Positions 44,784-53,774 of a stretch of 64,000 nt of DNA are shown one piece after another. The DNA lies in NCBI RefSeq assembly GCF_008327825.1, contig NZ_AP019827.1:1116001-1180000 (forward strand), in the 5' to 3' direction. The position numbers and the translations under genes are program-made. Below the pieces are notes generated by a model. The model did no database searches. It saw only the letters and a list, made by a program, of their open reading frames with translations, and was not told where the DNA came from. This DNA is from Leptotrichia shahii (GTDB lineage Bacteria; Fusobacteriota; Fusobacteriia; Fusobacteriales; Leptotrichiaceae). Position 1 is the stretch's first letter. Every line of letters begins with the position of its first letter.

Positions 44784-45197
44784 TTAATCTATCGCATGAA
44801 ATTCCATCGCTAAAGGATCTTTCCCAATTTTTTCAGCCCACTGCATTGAATCTGTTTTTAATTTGCCTGTTTTCTTATTTACTTGATAACTAAATAATCG
44901 TGGTGCTACACTTGGATCTCCACCACATTTTTCATTATTACTGCGAATATCAAAATAATAATAATTTTCATCTTCACCCTCTGAAGCCGTTATACAATTA
45001 ATATCCGCCAAATTATGTTTAATAATAGATTTTCGTACTAATTGATATGCTTCTTCTGAATTGCTTATTGATTTAGTTTTAGCAATTTTTTGTTTTTTTA
45101 TATTTGTATCAGAAACTAAATCACTAGTGTCCTGATTTTTCTTTCCGCAAGTAACTATACAGAAAGTAATCAAAATTACAGTTAATAATTTTTTCAT
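44784..45197 (-). CDS. Hypothetical lipoprotein
   Basis: The start is ATG 45197, 9 bp after GGAG; an in-frame TTG upstream overlaps that site. The 137-residue product has a lipoprotein signal MKKLLTVILITFCIVTC with lipobox IVTC. A Lys/Ser-rich linker and a ~85-residue globular domain follow. The domain has two Cys (in INCI and EKCGG), which could form a disulphide, and a YQVNKKTGKL strand-turn. No family is recognised. It is 63 bp downstream of the gap following the thymidine kinase fusion gene. Confidence 0.65.
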   Translation of the reverse strand: MKKLLTVILITFCIVTCGKKNQDTSDLVSDTNIKKQKIAKTKSISNSEEAYQLVRKSIIKHNLADINCITASEGEDENYYYFDIRSNNEKCGGDPSVAPRLFSYQVNKKTGKLKTDSMQWAEKIGKDPLAMEFHAID

Positions 45198-45260
45198 TAT
45201 AAATCTCTCCTTCAAATTTTACTATTAATTCACACTCTAAATATATAATAAATTCAAATC

Positions 45261-46340
45261 CTATAACTCCCGATACTTCACTTCCGTTATTTTCGATATT
45301 TTCTCAATAACACCATTTTCTTCCTTTTCTTCCCCAGCATGACTAGTCCCATTCTTATAAACAATTTCCTTCAAGTTCAAGTCTGATTTTTTTAGTAAAT
45401 CCACTGTTAATAAAATTTGGTTAAGTACGCCTTTTTTATTTTTTGAAACAATGATAACTTCTGAATTTTTTCTAAATTCACACATAAAGTCCAGAATACT
45501 GTAGCTTCCTTCCAGCTTTAACAAAAGCCCGCCAGTAATTCTGACAAAGATATAATCATTTTCAACTAATGCCAAATTTATTTTTTCACGCAATTTTATT
45601 AAATCAATTTTTTCACTTTCGTTCATTTGACCTTTTATAACAATGCTTTCTATTTTTTTCTTGTCAACTAGCTGCTTTTCATACATTTTTTCAACAAATT
45701 TCTTGCCAACGTTAATTTCTGTTCCAACAATAAAATATATTTTCCCTTTTTTATCAGTTCTATACCTTACAATGTGATGTCTACGGCATCTTGCCTCATA
45801 ATTTTCATTTGCACCAACCATAACTAATGGATCATCATAATAAGCAGGCTCTCCATTAATAAGACGCTGACTCGCATAAGCAGGCTTTCCACAAACCATG
45901 CAAATTGCGTGAAGTTTATCTACCTGATCGGCAATGCTCATCAATTCAGGCACAGGCTCGTAAGGCTCTGCCCTAAAGCTCATATCAAGCCCTGCAACAA
46001 TCACTCTTTTACCATATTCCACATACTTTTTACAAAAATCAACAACTCTTTCTCCAAAAAACTGCACTTCATCAATGCCAATGACTTCTGCATCAACATT
46101 TTTTTCCATGATTTCTTCCATTTGAGAAACATCACTTACGGGATAAGCTCTAAAACTGTCATTCCCATGTGAAAACACTCCGTCTTCTCCATATCTGTTA
46201 TCGATTGCATGCTTAAATGCGACAATTTTCTGCTTTGCATACTCTGCACGCCTAAGCCGTCTTATAAGCTCCTCACTTTTTCCTGAAAACATGCTTCCAG
46301 TAACTACTTCCAATGTTCCAATTTTAGAATTTTGTATCAT
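45261..46340 (-). CDS. tdk: Thymidine kinase with C-terminal BioD-like domain
   Basis: The start is ATG 46340, preceded by AGGAAAG; the ATG six codons earlier has no site. Residues 1-195 form a complete type II thymidine kinase: P-loop GSMFSGKS (15-22), DEVQFF (90-95), zinc ligands CMVC and CRRH, and the lasso YYDDPLVMVGA. Ordinary Tdk ends near residue 195. Here another ~160 residues follow and resemble dethiobiotin synthetase: IVGTEINVGKK (204-214), RITGGLLLKL (267-276) and SILDF ... GVLNQILLTVDLL (281-315). The BioD P-loop Thr is Lys214, so this tail may not hydrolyse ATP. It could be regulatory. Confidence 0.85.
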   Translation of the reverse strand: MIQNSKIGTLEVVTGSMFSGKSEELIRRLRRAEYAKQKIVAFKHAIDNRYGEDGVFSHGNDSFRAYPVSDVSQMEEIMEKNVDAEVIGIDEVQFFGERVVDFCKKYVEYGKRVIVAGLDMSFRAEPYEPVPELMSIADQVDKLHAICMVCGKPAYASQRLINGEPAYYDDPLVMVGANENYEARCRRHHIVRYRTDKKGKIYFIVGTEINVGKKFVEKMYEKQLVDKKKIESIVIKGQMNESEKIDLIKLREKINLALVENDYIFVRITGGLLLKLEGSYSILDFMCEFRKNSEVIIVSKNKKGVLNQILLTVDLLKKSDLNLKEIVYKNGTSHAGEEKEENGVIEKISKITEVKYREL

Positions 46341-46391
46341 TTTATCTTTCCTTTTCATATTTTTTATTATTCAATGATTTAGATAAATTAC

Positions 46392-46416
46392 GTTTTAAAA
46401 AGGGGCTTCTGCCCCA
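46392..46416 (-). terminator. Intrinsic terminator after the GH13-like gene
   Basis: GGGGC-AGAA-GCCCC on the minus strand (46415-46402) is followed by TTTTTAAAA. It lies 8 bp past the stop codon of the GH13-like gene and insulates it from the thymidine kinase gene. Confidence 0.85.
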
Positions 46417-46423
46417 TATATTT

Positions 46424-49036
46424 TTATTTTTTATTTTGTCTAAATGAATCAAACATATTTTTTGCATTACTATATAAAACTTTGACTTCATAAGGCTTTA
46501 CATTAACTTGGATTTTTTTGTCAGAAATAGCATAATTTTCCTTTAAATTTAGCTGATTTCTATAAAATCCAAATAATTTTGGTACTTGCAACGACAATGG
46601 ATATTCATCTGACCCGTTATTTACCACTATTATCATTGACTCATTTCCATCTGATATCTCATAGGAAATAAAGTCTGTATTTGGTCTTGCAGGATTTATA
46701 TCACGACCTTGATACAATTTTGCCCGTCTTTTCTGATCATCTAAATAAGCTGTAATTTCTGAGTCAATACGTCCTTTTGTCTTTGGATCGCTATAGACTT
46801 CAAGAATTCTCAACTTTCCATTTCTAAATAAGTTTTTATGTTCCTCACGTATTTTTAATAATGCTCTGTAATGATTTTCAATATCAGAATTACTGTTTAC
46901 AGGATATGAAATCCACTTTTGAACTTCATTTACTTCCACAACGCTTGGCAAACTTCTAAGCCTATCTTTATATTTGATAATATTGTCAGTTTCATTGTCA
47001 TAGGGTTCATAATCCTGCCATAACATAGGCTTTCTATTTCTAGGCGAATCTGCTCCCCACATTCCTTTTTCATCTCCATAATAGATAACTGGCGTTGCAG
47101 GCAGCATCATTTGCATTGAAACTACTCTTTTCAGTTTACTTACAGCCGTTCCATCATAAAGATCTGGACGAATATTCAAATATCCTTGATCTGACTGATT
47201 ATTTCTATCATAAACCCTGTTTGGATTTATCATTCCGCTAAAAATTCTGTCCGTATCAAGCGAGCCGATAAACACTTGTGTCATATTAAAACGATTACTT
47301 GAATATCTGTTATAAATTTCATTTAATTTTGTTGCAAATTCTACTCCGCCGATACGATAATTCGGATTAGTATTTACAGTATATTTTATAATATTATTAA
47401 TTATGTTATAATCTGCTCCACTATCATATATTCCATCTTCAATATCTTTTGTAATGCTATTTGAAACTTCCCCTGTAATCAGCAGATCTGGTTTATATTT
47501 TTTCAAATTTTCTGTAATATTTGCGATATATTCTTTATTTTCATTGTCATAATAAACATATCTTATCCCGTCAATCCCGTCATCATAAATTTCCTTTTTA
47601 AAAGTTCCATCAGGTCCTAAAACCCATTTTTTCATCGCATTTTCAATATAATTTCTAACTTCAGGATTTTTTAAGTCAAGCACAGTATTCTTCAAATACC
47701 AGTTTGAAAATTCCTTATTATTTATTGCAAAAAATCTATTTGATGTAGTGTCAGGCGCTACTTCCAGAACAACTTTAAGCCCTTTCTGATGGGCCTTTTT
47801 CACAAGGCTCGCCAGTTTTAAGTCAGAATCTGTCCACACCCACGTTTTTGGATCTAGCAAGTCTTCATCAAGCAAGTTTTTATCAGTTTCAGGATTAAAA
47901 ATAAGCAAATTTAATTCCATATCCCCATTGTTATTATGAACTTTTGATTTTATGTCAAGTCCTTTTGACGTTCCAGTCTGCTCTATGTAGCCAAAATACG
48001 GATCAACGTGATTAAAGTAAATTGTGTCGTATTTATGGTTTGAAAGTGAATAAAATGGTGATGATAAAATTATATATTCTACACCAAGATCTTTAATATA
48101 ATCAAGTTTTTCAATTATTCCTTCTAAGTCTCCACCATAATAACGTGTGTAATTTTGAACATCATTTAACGTATTTTCTTCCCACTCGTTTTTTTCCTCA
48201 TAATTACTATTCCACTCATTTAGGGAAAATTGCGGCTTCTCATTTCCGCCCCAATACGCTAAAACTAAATCTTTTTTTGATCTTCCTGAACGAATTTCTC
48301 CAGTAGGCTCAGCAAAGTCATCTGTCCCAAACTCATTAAAAATCGCATCATTATCCACATCCCCATTTCTAAATGAATCAATGTAAATCTGATATCCTAC
48401 AGAACCTCTCGCCCATTCTGGAATCGTCGTTAATTTATCTGACCGTGAAAATTCAAATTTTTCTATATCCTTTAAATTTTTTGAAATATTTCTTCCCATA
48501 TAATATTTTGTCTTGTCATCTGTCAGCACAAAATAGTAACTTGACACGCCGCTTGGAATTTCAGCCATAAAAATTTCATTTCCACCATAGTTTCCAATTC
48601 CACGCATCAATTTTTTACCGCCATCATAAACAACTTCTGCAGAATAAATATCATTATTTTTAGTCTTTAACATTACCTTAACATTATTTCCGTTAAGAAC
48701 TCTAAATTCAGTATCCTCTTTGTGAACTAATGAATTTAAATCAATAATTCCATCATTTCTTTGACTATATTTCAATGATTCATTTGTTTTAGAAATATAT
48801 GTATTTTCATCTGTTTCATTTGTTTCATTATTATCATCATCATTATCAATTTTTTCTAAATTTTCACTATTTTTTTTATTATTTTTCTTCGCTACACTAA
48901 TCAAATAATCCTCTTGAATATTCACAGCATCATTTTTTATATTTTCATGAAAATCCTCATTTTGTACTGAAGCTGAAAATGAAACAACTGAACTTATCAA
49001 AAATAGCAAAACTTTCATTTTTAATTTAAAACTCAT
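46424..49036 (-). CDS. Secreted GH13-family protein lacking catalytic residues
   Basis: The 870-residue protein has a signal peptide (to ~residue 22) and an acidic Asn/Asp-rich linker (40-95). A CBM34-like N-domain (~100-185) precedes a GH13 barrel (~205-760) and a beta-sandwich tail. The layout is that of neopullulanases. Catalytic positions are changed. The region II pattern GxRxD is GIRYV (490-494), so the Asp nucleophile is Val. The region I DxxxNH is EVAPDTTS. The region IV NHD is SLD. The general acid E523 in ITGEV remains. It is probably a non-catalytic glycan-binding relative. The ATGA overlap with comF indicates coupling. Confidence 0.8.
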   Translation of the reverse strand: MSFKLKMKVLLFLISSVVSFSASVQNEDFHENIKNDAVNIQEDYLISVAKKNNKKNSENLEKIDNDDDNNETNETDENTYISKTNESLKYSQRNDGIIDLNSLVHKEDTEFRVLNGNNVKVMLKTKNNDIYSAEVVYDGGKKLMRGIGNYGGNEIFMAEIPSGVSSYYFVLTDDKTKYYMGRNISKNLKDIEKFEFSRSDKLTTIPEWARGSVGYQIYIDSFRNGDVDNDAIFNEFGTDDFAEPTGEIRSGRSKKDLVLAYWGGNEKPQFSLNEWNSNYEEKNEWEENTLNDVQNYTRYYGGDLEGIIEKLDYIKDLGVEYIILSSPFYSLSNHKYDTIYFNHVDPYFGYIEQTGTSKGLDIKSKVHNNNGDMELNLLIFNPETDKNLLDEDLLDPKTWVWTDSDLKLASLVKKAHQKGLKVVLEVAPDTTSNRFFAINNKEFSNWYLKNTVLDLKNPEVRNYIENAMKKWVLGPDGTFKKEIYDDGIDGIRYVYYDNENKEYIANITENLKKYKPDLLITGEVSNSITKDIEDGIYDSGADYNIINNIIKYTVNTNPNYRIGGVEFATKLNEIYNRYSSNRFNMTQVFIGSLDTDRIFSGMINPNRVYDRNNQSDQGYLNIRPDLYDGTAVSKLKRVVSMQMMLPATPVIYYGDEKGMWGADSPRNRKPMLWQDYEPYDNETDNIIKYKDRLRSLPSVVEVNEVQKWISYPVNSNSDIENHYRALLKIREEHKNLFRNGKLRILEVYSDPKTKGRIDSEITAYLDDQKRRAKLYQGRDINPARPNTDFISYEISDGNESMIIVVNNGSDEYPLSLQVPKLFGFYRNQLNLKENYAISDKKIQVNVKPYEVKVLYSNAKNMFDSFRQNKK

Positions 49037-49725
49037 ACTTCTCCTCTATTCACCTTAATTTCCCTAGCCGCAGCCAGACAAAAAACTATTATTTTTATAT
49101 TTTTTTTATTCACATCACCTTCAAATTGCTCTAAAATACTACTTTTAATTTCCCTAAGTGTAGCCCCAGTTGTTATAATATCATCAAGTATCAGAATGTT
49201 TTTATTTTTAAAGTCAATATTTCCAGAAATTTTAAAAGCTCCCTTTATATTTTTATTTCTATCTTCCTCATTTAGAATTCCAGCCATTTTTTTCGTATTT
49301 TTAATCCGTTCAAGCTGGACATAATTAACCTTTAAGAAATTCAAAATTTCATCAACCTGATTATATCCTCTCTCATTTTTCCTTTTCCTACTGACAGGCA
49401 CACTCACAACAACATCTATTTTTTCCCTTTTTAAAACATAATAAAATTCCTCTTTTACCAATTCAGCAATTAGTTTTGCCATAATCTTCCTATGATTATA
49501 TTTATAGGAATAAATCAATCTTTTAAATTCCCTGTTATAATCCCAGACATAGTAAATATTATTTAATTTCTTCAATTTTTTTAGCTTTTTCAAATCATTT
49601 CTTGTATCTTTTGATACAATATCACACTCAACCAATTCCTCCCCAGAAATTATATCCCGATTTCTAAATAAAATTCCTTTAAAATTAAATATTATTTTCC
49701 TAAAAACTTTAGACTGGATCTTCAA
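49033..49725 (-). CDS. comF: ComF family phosphoribosyltransferase-like protein
   Basis: The 230-residue protein has the ComF core. It shows YKYNHRKIMAKLIAELV, VVSVPVSRKRKNERGYNQ and the PRPP loop ILILDDIITTGAT (~175-187). In competent bacteria ComF supports uptake of transforming DNA. The usual N-terminal zinc-binding Cys set is absent. A separate small zinc-ribbon protein is encoded just upstream and overlaps by 17 bp. The TTG start at 49725 is uncertain because AGAAGG lies directly against it. Its stop overlaps the next gene by 4 bp. Confidence 0.82.
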   Translation of the reverse strand: MKIQSKVFRKIIFNFKGILFRNRDIISGEELVECDIVSKDTRNDLKKLKKLKKLNNIYYVWDYNREFKRLIYSYKYNHRKIMAKLIAELVKEEFYYVLKREKIDVVVSVPVSRKRKNERGYNQVDEILNFLKVNYVQLERIKNTKKMAGILNEEDRNKNIKGAFKISGNIDFKNKNILILDDIITTGATLREIKSSILEQFEGDVNKKNIKIIVFCLAAAREIKVNRGEV

Positions 49726-49900
49726 CCTTCTGAATTATTTTGGTTGAGTACATTTCCGTATATCCACAGTTTTTACATATTTTCAAATAAAACGTATCAA
49801 TAGCTATCTTTGCTCCAACAGCCTTTTTGGTAGGAATAGCCACCTTTTTTATTTCAAATATATCCATTCCGCATTTACAGCATTTTTCATCATTTCTCAT
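49709..49900 (-). CDS. Small zinc-ribbon protein
   Basis: The 63-residue protein has two Cys pairs, CCKC (7-10) and CKNC (42-45), spaced as in a zinc ribbon. A beta-rich middle separates them. It begins 9 bp after yraN and its end overlaps comF by 17 bp. It is not a recognised enzyme. Because ComF here lacks its own zinc domain, the two proteins may form a split version of the usual one; this is inference. Confidence 0.6.
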   Translation of the reverse strand: MRNDEKCCKCGMDIFEIKKVAIPTKKAVGAKIAIDTFYLKICKNCGYTEMYSTKIIQKVEDPV

Positions 49901-49909
49901 ATAACCACC

Positions 49910-50272
49910 TCAAAACGCATTTTTTAACCATTCAATATTTCCAGAACCCTTGCTTACTCCAATAATATCATACCTCACATTCTTATCCCAATTTTTTTTC
50001 AAAAGATAAGCCTGCGAGCTGGCAAGAATTCTATTCTGCTTCTCCTGTGTCACCATCTCAATCGCTGACCCAAAAAAATTATTCTTCCTATATTTAACTT
50101 CCACAAACACCAGTGTCTCGCTATTCTTTTCAAAAAAAATCAGATCAATCTCTCCAAACCTAGTATAAAAATTACTCTCAACAAACGTAAGTCCCTGCAA
50201 AATCAAATATTTTTTCGCAATATTCTCATACTTAAACCCAATTTCCCTTTTATTCATCTTTTTATTTTCCAT
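49910..50272 (-). CDS. yraN: YraN family (UPF0102) endonuclease-like protein
   Basis: The 120-residue protein has the YraN pattern. It begins REIGFKYENIAKKYL, followed by the nuclease-fold motif EIDLIF ... LVFVEVKYRK (Asp and Glu-x-Lys of the PD-(D/E)xK type). Its size is normal for the family. Activity of YraN proteins is not established. The genes around it (rnhB, comF) are DNA or RNA metabolism genes, a common neighbourhood for yraN. Confidence 0.9.
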   Translation of the reverse strand: MENKKMNKREIGFKYENIAKKYLILQGLTFVESNFYTRFGEIDLIFFEKNSETLVFVEVKYRKNNFFGSAIEMVTQEKQNRILASSQAYLLKKNWDKNVRYDIIGVSKGSGNIEWLKNAF

Positions 50273-50378
50273 CCCCTTTTTTAAAATATTGTATCATAAA
50301 TATTTAATCAGTTAATTTTATATTATATGATACCAATTTTTTACTTTTTTTTCAAGACTGAAAATAAGGCATTTACTC

Positions 50379-50783
50379 TTACTGTAAAAATTTAAATGAA
50401 AGTTCACCTTCCAAAAAAACAACATCATTTTTTTTATAAATCACCTCATTTTCAAATTCGATCAAAATTTCTGAATCTAAAATGGATGATTTTACCAGCA
50501 AAGAATCTGAATTTATCTGTTTTACCACTTTCACTACAGCTTCTATATGTGGAGAATTTGGCAAAGGCTGCGTAGCACTCAATTCACTGTTCATATCTAT
50601 TTTCAAATCTTTACGCACATATTGAATAAATAATTCTACTTTGACAATATCCCCTTTGCTAATAGTATCTTTTACATTGTATTCTACAAATGAAACATTC
50701 CACTTTTTTCCATTATTTCCCAATTCTTTTATTAACGCCATCCTGTCATATTCATATTTCCTCAAACTCTCTACTATATACAT
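50379..50783 (-). CDS. Hypothetical protein between rnhB and yraN
   Basis: I do not recognise this 134-residue protein. It is soluble, beta-rich and without Cys. It consists of two similar-looking beta segments (KGDIVKVELFIQYVRK and KKNDVVFLEGELSFKF), suggesting a barrel or OB-like fold. It begins 2 bp after the rnhB stop codon, so it is almost certainly co-translated with RNase HII. Its role is unknown. Confidence 0.6.
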   Translation of the reverse strand: MYIVESLRKYEYDRMALIKELGNNGKKWNVSFVEYNVKDTISKGDIVKVELFIQYVRKDLKIDMNSELSATQPLPNSPHIEAVVKVVKQINSDSLLVKSSILDSEILIEFENEVIYKKNDVVFLEGELSFKFLQ

Positions 50784-50785
50784 GT

Positions 50786-51430
50786 CTATTCTTTCTTCTC
50801 ACTATCTACCAATATCTTCTTCAAAAACGTCTTCCTATGATACTTACAAGCCCCTTTTTCAAGCAAAATCTCCCTATGTTTCTTAGTTCCATATCCCTTA
50901 TGTTTCTCAAATTCATACTCAGGAAATTCTTTTGCGATTTCACAAAGCATTCTATCCCTCGTAACCTTTGCCACAATCGAAGCCGCCGCAATTGCAATCG
51001 ACTTGCTATCGCCTTTCACAACGCACTCCTGCTCTCCTTTATACTCACGAATCAAATGATTACCATCAACTAAAACTATACCAAATTCAGATTTTCCCGC
51101 CACTTGACTAATCGCTCGACGCATTGCAAGAAACGTTGCATTCAAAATATTCATCTCATCAATTTCCTTTTCCGAAGCAATCCCAATTCCCACAATACAA
51201 TTTTTTTCTATTGCCTCAAACAACCTTTCCCTTTTTTTCTCAGTCAATTTCTTTGAATCATTAATCTCCTGCAATTCTGGAAAATTCCGATTTACAATAA
51301 TCGCCCCAGCCACAACTGGTCCAGCCAAAGGCCCTCTCCCAGCCTCATCAACTCCAACAACAATCTTATTGTACTTTTCATCAAATTCCATTAATTCATT
51401 TCTTTTGTTTTCTAATTTTTCTTTATCCAT
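50786..51430 (-). CDS. rnhB: Ribonuclease HII
   Basis: The start is set at ATG 51430, preceded by GAGGAA. A GTG 33 codons upstream would add a non-conserved tail. The 214-residue protein shows VGVDEAGRGPLAGPVVA with the first catalytic Asp-Glu. It continues with DSKKLTEKKRE, VDGN and the late Asp in KVTRDRML (the second catalytic set). RNase HII removes ribonucleotides from DNA. It is 106 bp downstream of the RluD-type gene. Confidence 0.95.
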   Translation of the reverse strand: MDKEKLENKRNELMEFDEKYNKIVVGVDEAGRGPLAGPVVAGAIIVNRNFPELQEINDSKKLTEKKRERLFEAIEKNCIVGIGIASEKEIDEMNILNATFLAMRRAISQVAGKSEFGIVLVDGNHLIREYKGEQECVVKGDSKSIAIAAASIVAKVTRDRMLCEIAKEFPEYEFEKHKGYGTKKHREILLEKGACKYHRKTFLKKILVDSEKKE

Positions 51431-51536
51431 AAATTTTTCCTCTATTTTTTGTAATTTATTTAATAGGTTTATTAAATAACTTTTTATAAAACTGCCTTTA
51501 AAATATTCAATTTGATAATTTTCAAACACAGTCTAA

Positions 51537-52508
51537 TTAAAAGGTTTCAAACTCAAGCCCACATTTTTTCAGTGCCTTTTTAAAATCTTCTGGCAATTTT
51601 GCAATAAATTCCATCTTTTCTTCTGTAATTGGATGTTGAAATTCCAATTTATAAGCGTGAAGCATTTGGCGTTTTTCGATATCTGTTCTGCCGTAGACAC
51701 TGTCGCCTAAAATTGGGTATCCTAGATGTTTCATGTGAACTCTGATTTGGTGAGTCCTTCCTGTTTCAATATGAACTTTAACAAGCGTAAATTTTTCTGT
51801 CTGTGAAATTACTTCATAATTGGTAATTGCTGTTTTTCCTGAATTTAAATCATTTATTACAGTCATTTTCTTTCTGTCATTTTTATCACGTCCGATTTGT
51901 GTTACAATTCTTCCACTTTTCTGATTTAGTTTTCCTTTCAAAATCGCAAGATAAGTTTTTTTCACAGTTTTATCATGAAACATTTGCGATAATTTCAGAT
52001 GTGCCTTGTCATTTTTTGCAATTATTAAAAGTCCGCTTGTGTCCTTATCTAGCCTATGCACAATACCAGGACGGATTTCCCCATTTATTCCCGACAAATC
52101 TTTAATGTGATACAAAATTGCATTTACAAGTGTTCCCGAATAATGTCCATTCGCAGGATGTACGACAATTCCAGCTTTTTTATTAATAACTGCCAAATCA
52201 TTATCTTCGTAAATTATTTTGATATCAATGTTTTCAGGTTTAATTTCAACAGTTTCCAGTTCCGGAATTGCAACTTTTATTGTATCATTTTCTTCAATCT
52301 TATAAGCAGGCTTTGTCTTTTTTTGATTTACCAAAATATTTTCATCTTTTATAAGCTGCTGAATACGTGTCCGTGTCAACTCCAGCCTTTCTGACAAAAA
52401 TTTATCAATTCTGCTTCCAGCTTCTTCTCTCAAAACAACAATATCTTCCTCATTTTCACTATCTATTTCATCTTCAAATTTATTTTCTACTTCATATTTT
52501 TTATTCAT
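51537..52508 (-). CDS. rluD: RluD-type 23S rRNA pseudouridine synthase
   Basis: The 323-residue protein has an acidic N-terminus and an S4 RNA-binding domain (~28-90). The RluA-family catalytic domain follows, with HRLDKDTSGLL (catalytic D154) and the late HQIRVHMKHLGYPILGD motif. Length and domain order match RluD, which modifies helix 69 of 23S rRNA. The exact RluA/C/D specificity cannot be fixed from sequence alone. Confidence 0.9.
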   Translation of the reverse strand: MNKKYEVENKFEDEIDSENEEDIVVLREEAGSRIDKFLSERLELTRTRIQQLIKDENILVNQKKTKPAYKIEENDTIKVAIPELETVEIKPENIDIKIIYEDNDLAVINKKAGIVVHPANGHYSGTLVNAILYHIKDLSGINGEIRPGIVHRLDKDTSGLLIIAKNDKAHLKLSQMFHDKTVKKTYLAILKGKLNQKSGRIVTQIGRDKNDRKKMTVINDLNSGKTAITNYEVISQTEKFTLVKVHIETGRTHQIRVHMKHLGYPILGDSVYGRTDIEKRQMLHAYKLEFQHPITEEKMEFIAKLPEDFKKALKKCGLEFETF

Positions 52509-52554
52509 AATTATTTATTTTTCTTTCTTTTATAATTTTTTATTTCCCAAAATT

Positions 52555-53205
52555 CTATTCTTTTTTAAAATTTATCCCGTCAATACAATGATTGTAAATC
52601 AATTCCTTAATTTCATTCATATCATTAGTTTCGTAAAATTTTACAAGCAATTCCAAAAATTCCTCCTGATATTTTATAGGAACTGAAATAATCCCTGCAC
52701 CATTTTGAATCATCACTTGATTTGCCGCCATCATGCTTGTCCTTTTATTTCCATCATAAAAAAGCTGGCTTCTCATTAAATATAGCATTAAGTTTATTGC
52801 TTTTTCTGTTGCAGAATTTTCACTTTCTAAAATCTTGTTCAAACTGTCATTCACTTTTTCTTTATCAGGAATTTCAGGCTTCCAATCTGTTCCACCCATA
52901 CTGAGTCCTGGGAAAGGATTTACATTTGCCTCTCCAATAAGTTGATTTATTTTACAGATATAATTTAAATCAATCGGATATTTAATATTTTCCAAAATAA
53001 ATTCCCACGAATGTTTCAAATTAACAATGGCATTTATATCCTTAATTTTCATATTTTGAATTCCCAGCCCTTGAAAAATTGTTTCAGTCTGAGGATAAGT
53101 CACAGCTATTCCTTCCAAATTTGCCGATTTCCAAATTGAATCCACTACATTTCTTTTTGCAACAAAAATATTTTCTTCTAATGTCATTTTATACTTATCT
53201 TCCAT
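52555..53205 (-). CDS. Fic-like protein with catalytic His replaced
   Basis: The 216-residue protein has Fic-fold features. An N-terminal inhibitory-helix motif SANLEG (27-32) fits S/T-x-x-x-E-G/N. The central loop QLFYDGNKR (147-155) corresponds to H-x-F-x-D-G-N-x-R, with the catalytic His replaced by Gln147. The flanking helices and the GGTDWKP flap segment are present. Loss of the His argues against normal AMPylation, although other Fic proteins perform different phosphate chemistry. It lies alone between rluD and an HD-domain gene. A truncated Fic remnant elsewhere (31894-32142) is of a different subtype. Confidence 0.75.
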   Translation of the reverse strand: MEDKYKMTLEENIFVAKRNVVDSIWKSANLEGIAVTYPQTETIFQGLGIQNMKIKDINAIVNLKHSWEFILENIKYPIDLNYICKINQLIGEANVNPFPGLSMGGTDWKPEIPDKEKVNDSLNKILESENSATEKAINLMLYLMRSQLFYDGNKRTSMMAANQVMIQNGAGIISVPIKYQEEFLELLVKFYETNDMNEIKELIYNHCIDGINFKKE

Positions 53206-53241
53206 AAATTCACTCTTTTCTAAAAATTTTTCATCAATTTC

Positions 53242-53658
53242 TTAACTCTCATCATCACATTTCTGAAAAATGCTCATTTCCTCTGAATACCCTCGATTAT
53301 GATGATTCTTAGCTAAAATCGCTACTTCCTCATCTACTTTTTCCAGCTTTTCAAAACTTCTTTGTGCGTGATTCTGCAACTGCGTTTTAAATCCTAATTT
53401 ATGCAAAACTCTCGTTATAATCGACACATTTTCTTTTCCACAGTCGTGCAGAAGTGCCAGTTTAAAATACTTCTCATTATTTTTTAGTTCTGTTTTTTTT
53501 ATTTTTTTATAAACTTCAAGTGAATGAAACTTATCATAATCAGACATTTCCAAAAATATTTTCTTTTCTTGCTCTGTCAATTTTTTTAGAGCCTCATTCA
53601 TATAAGCCCTATTAATCTTCGGGTTAAAATACTCCATCGCTTTTCTAATTATATACAT
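53242..53658 (-). CDS. HD-domain phosphohydrolase-like protein
   Basis: The 138-residue protein is a short HD-domain protein with metal ligands H45 (FHSLEV), H71 and D72 (LLHDCGKEN). Further His residues occur in NHAQRS and KNHHNRG, and a late Asp in KCDDES. HD proteins of this size hydrolyse nucleotides or phosphomonoesters. No second domain is present, and the substrate is not clear. A GAGG site precedes the ATG. Confidence 0.8.
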   Translation of the reverse strand: MYIIRKAMEYFNPKINRAYMNEALKKLTEQEKKIFLEMSDYDKFHSLEVYKKIKKTELKNNEKYFKLALLHDCGKENVSIITRVLHKLGFKTQLQNHAQRSFEKLEKVDEEVAILAKNHHNRGYSEEMSIFQKCDDES

Positions 53659-53774
53659 TTTTCCAACCTCTTTTACATATTTTTAATTTATATTTAATTT
53701 TTTATTAGACCTATCCAATAGCCACATAAACTCAGAATTTATAAATGAAATATATTTCCTATTTTTCTCAATTT

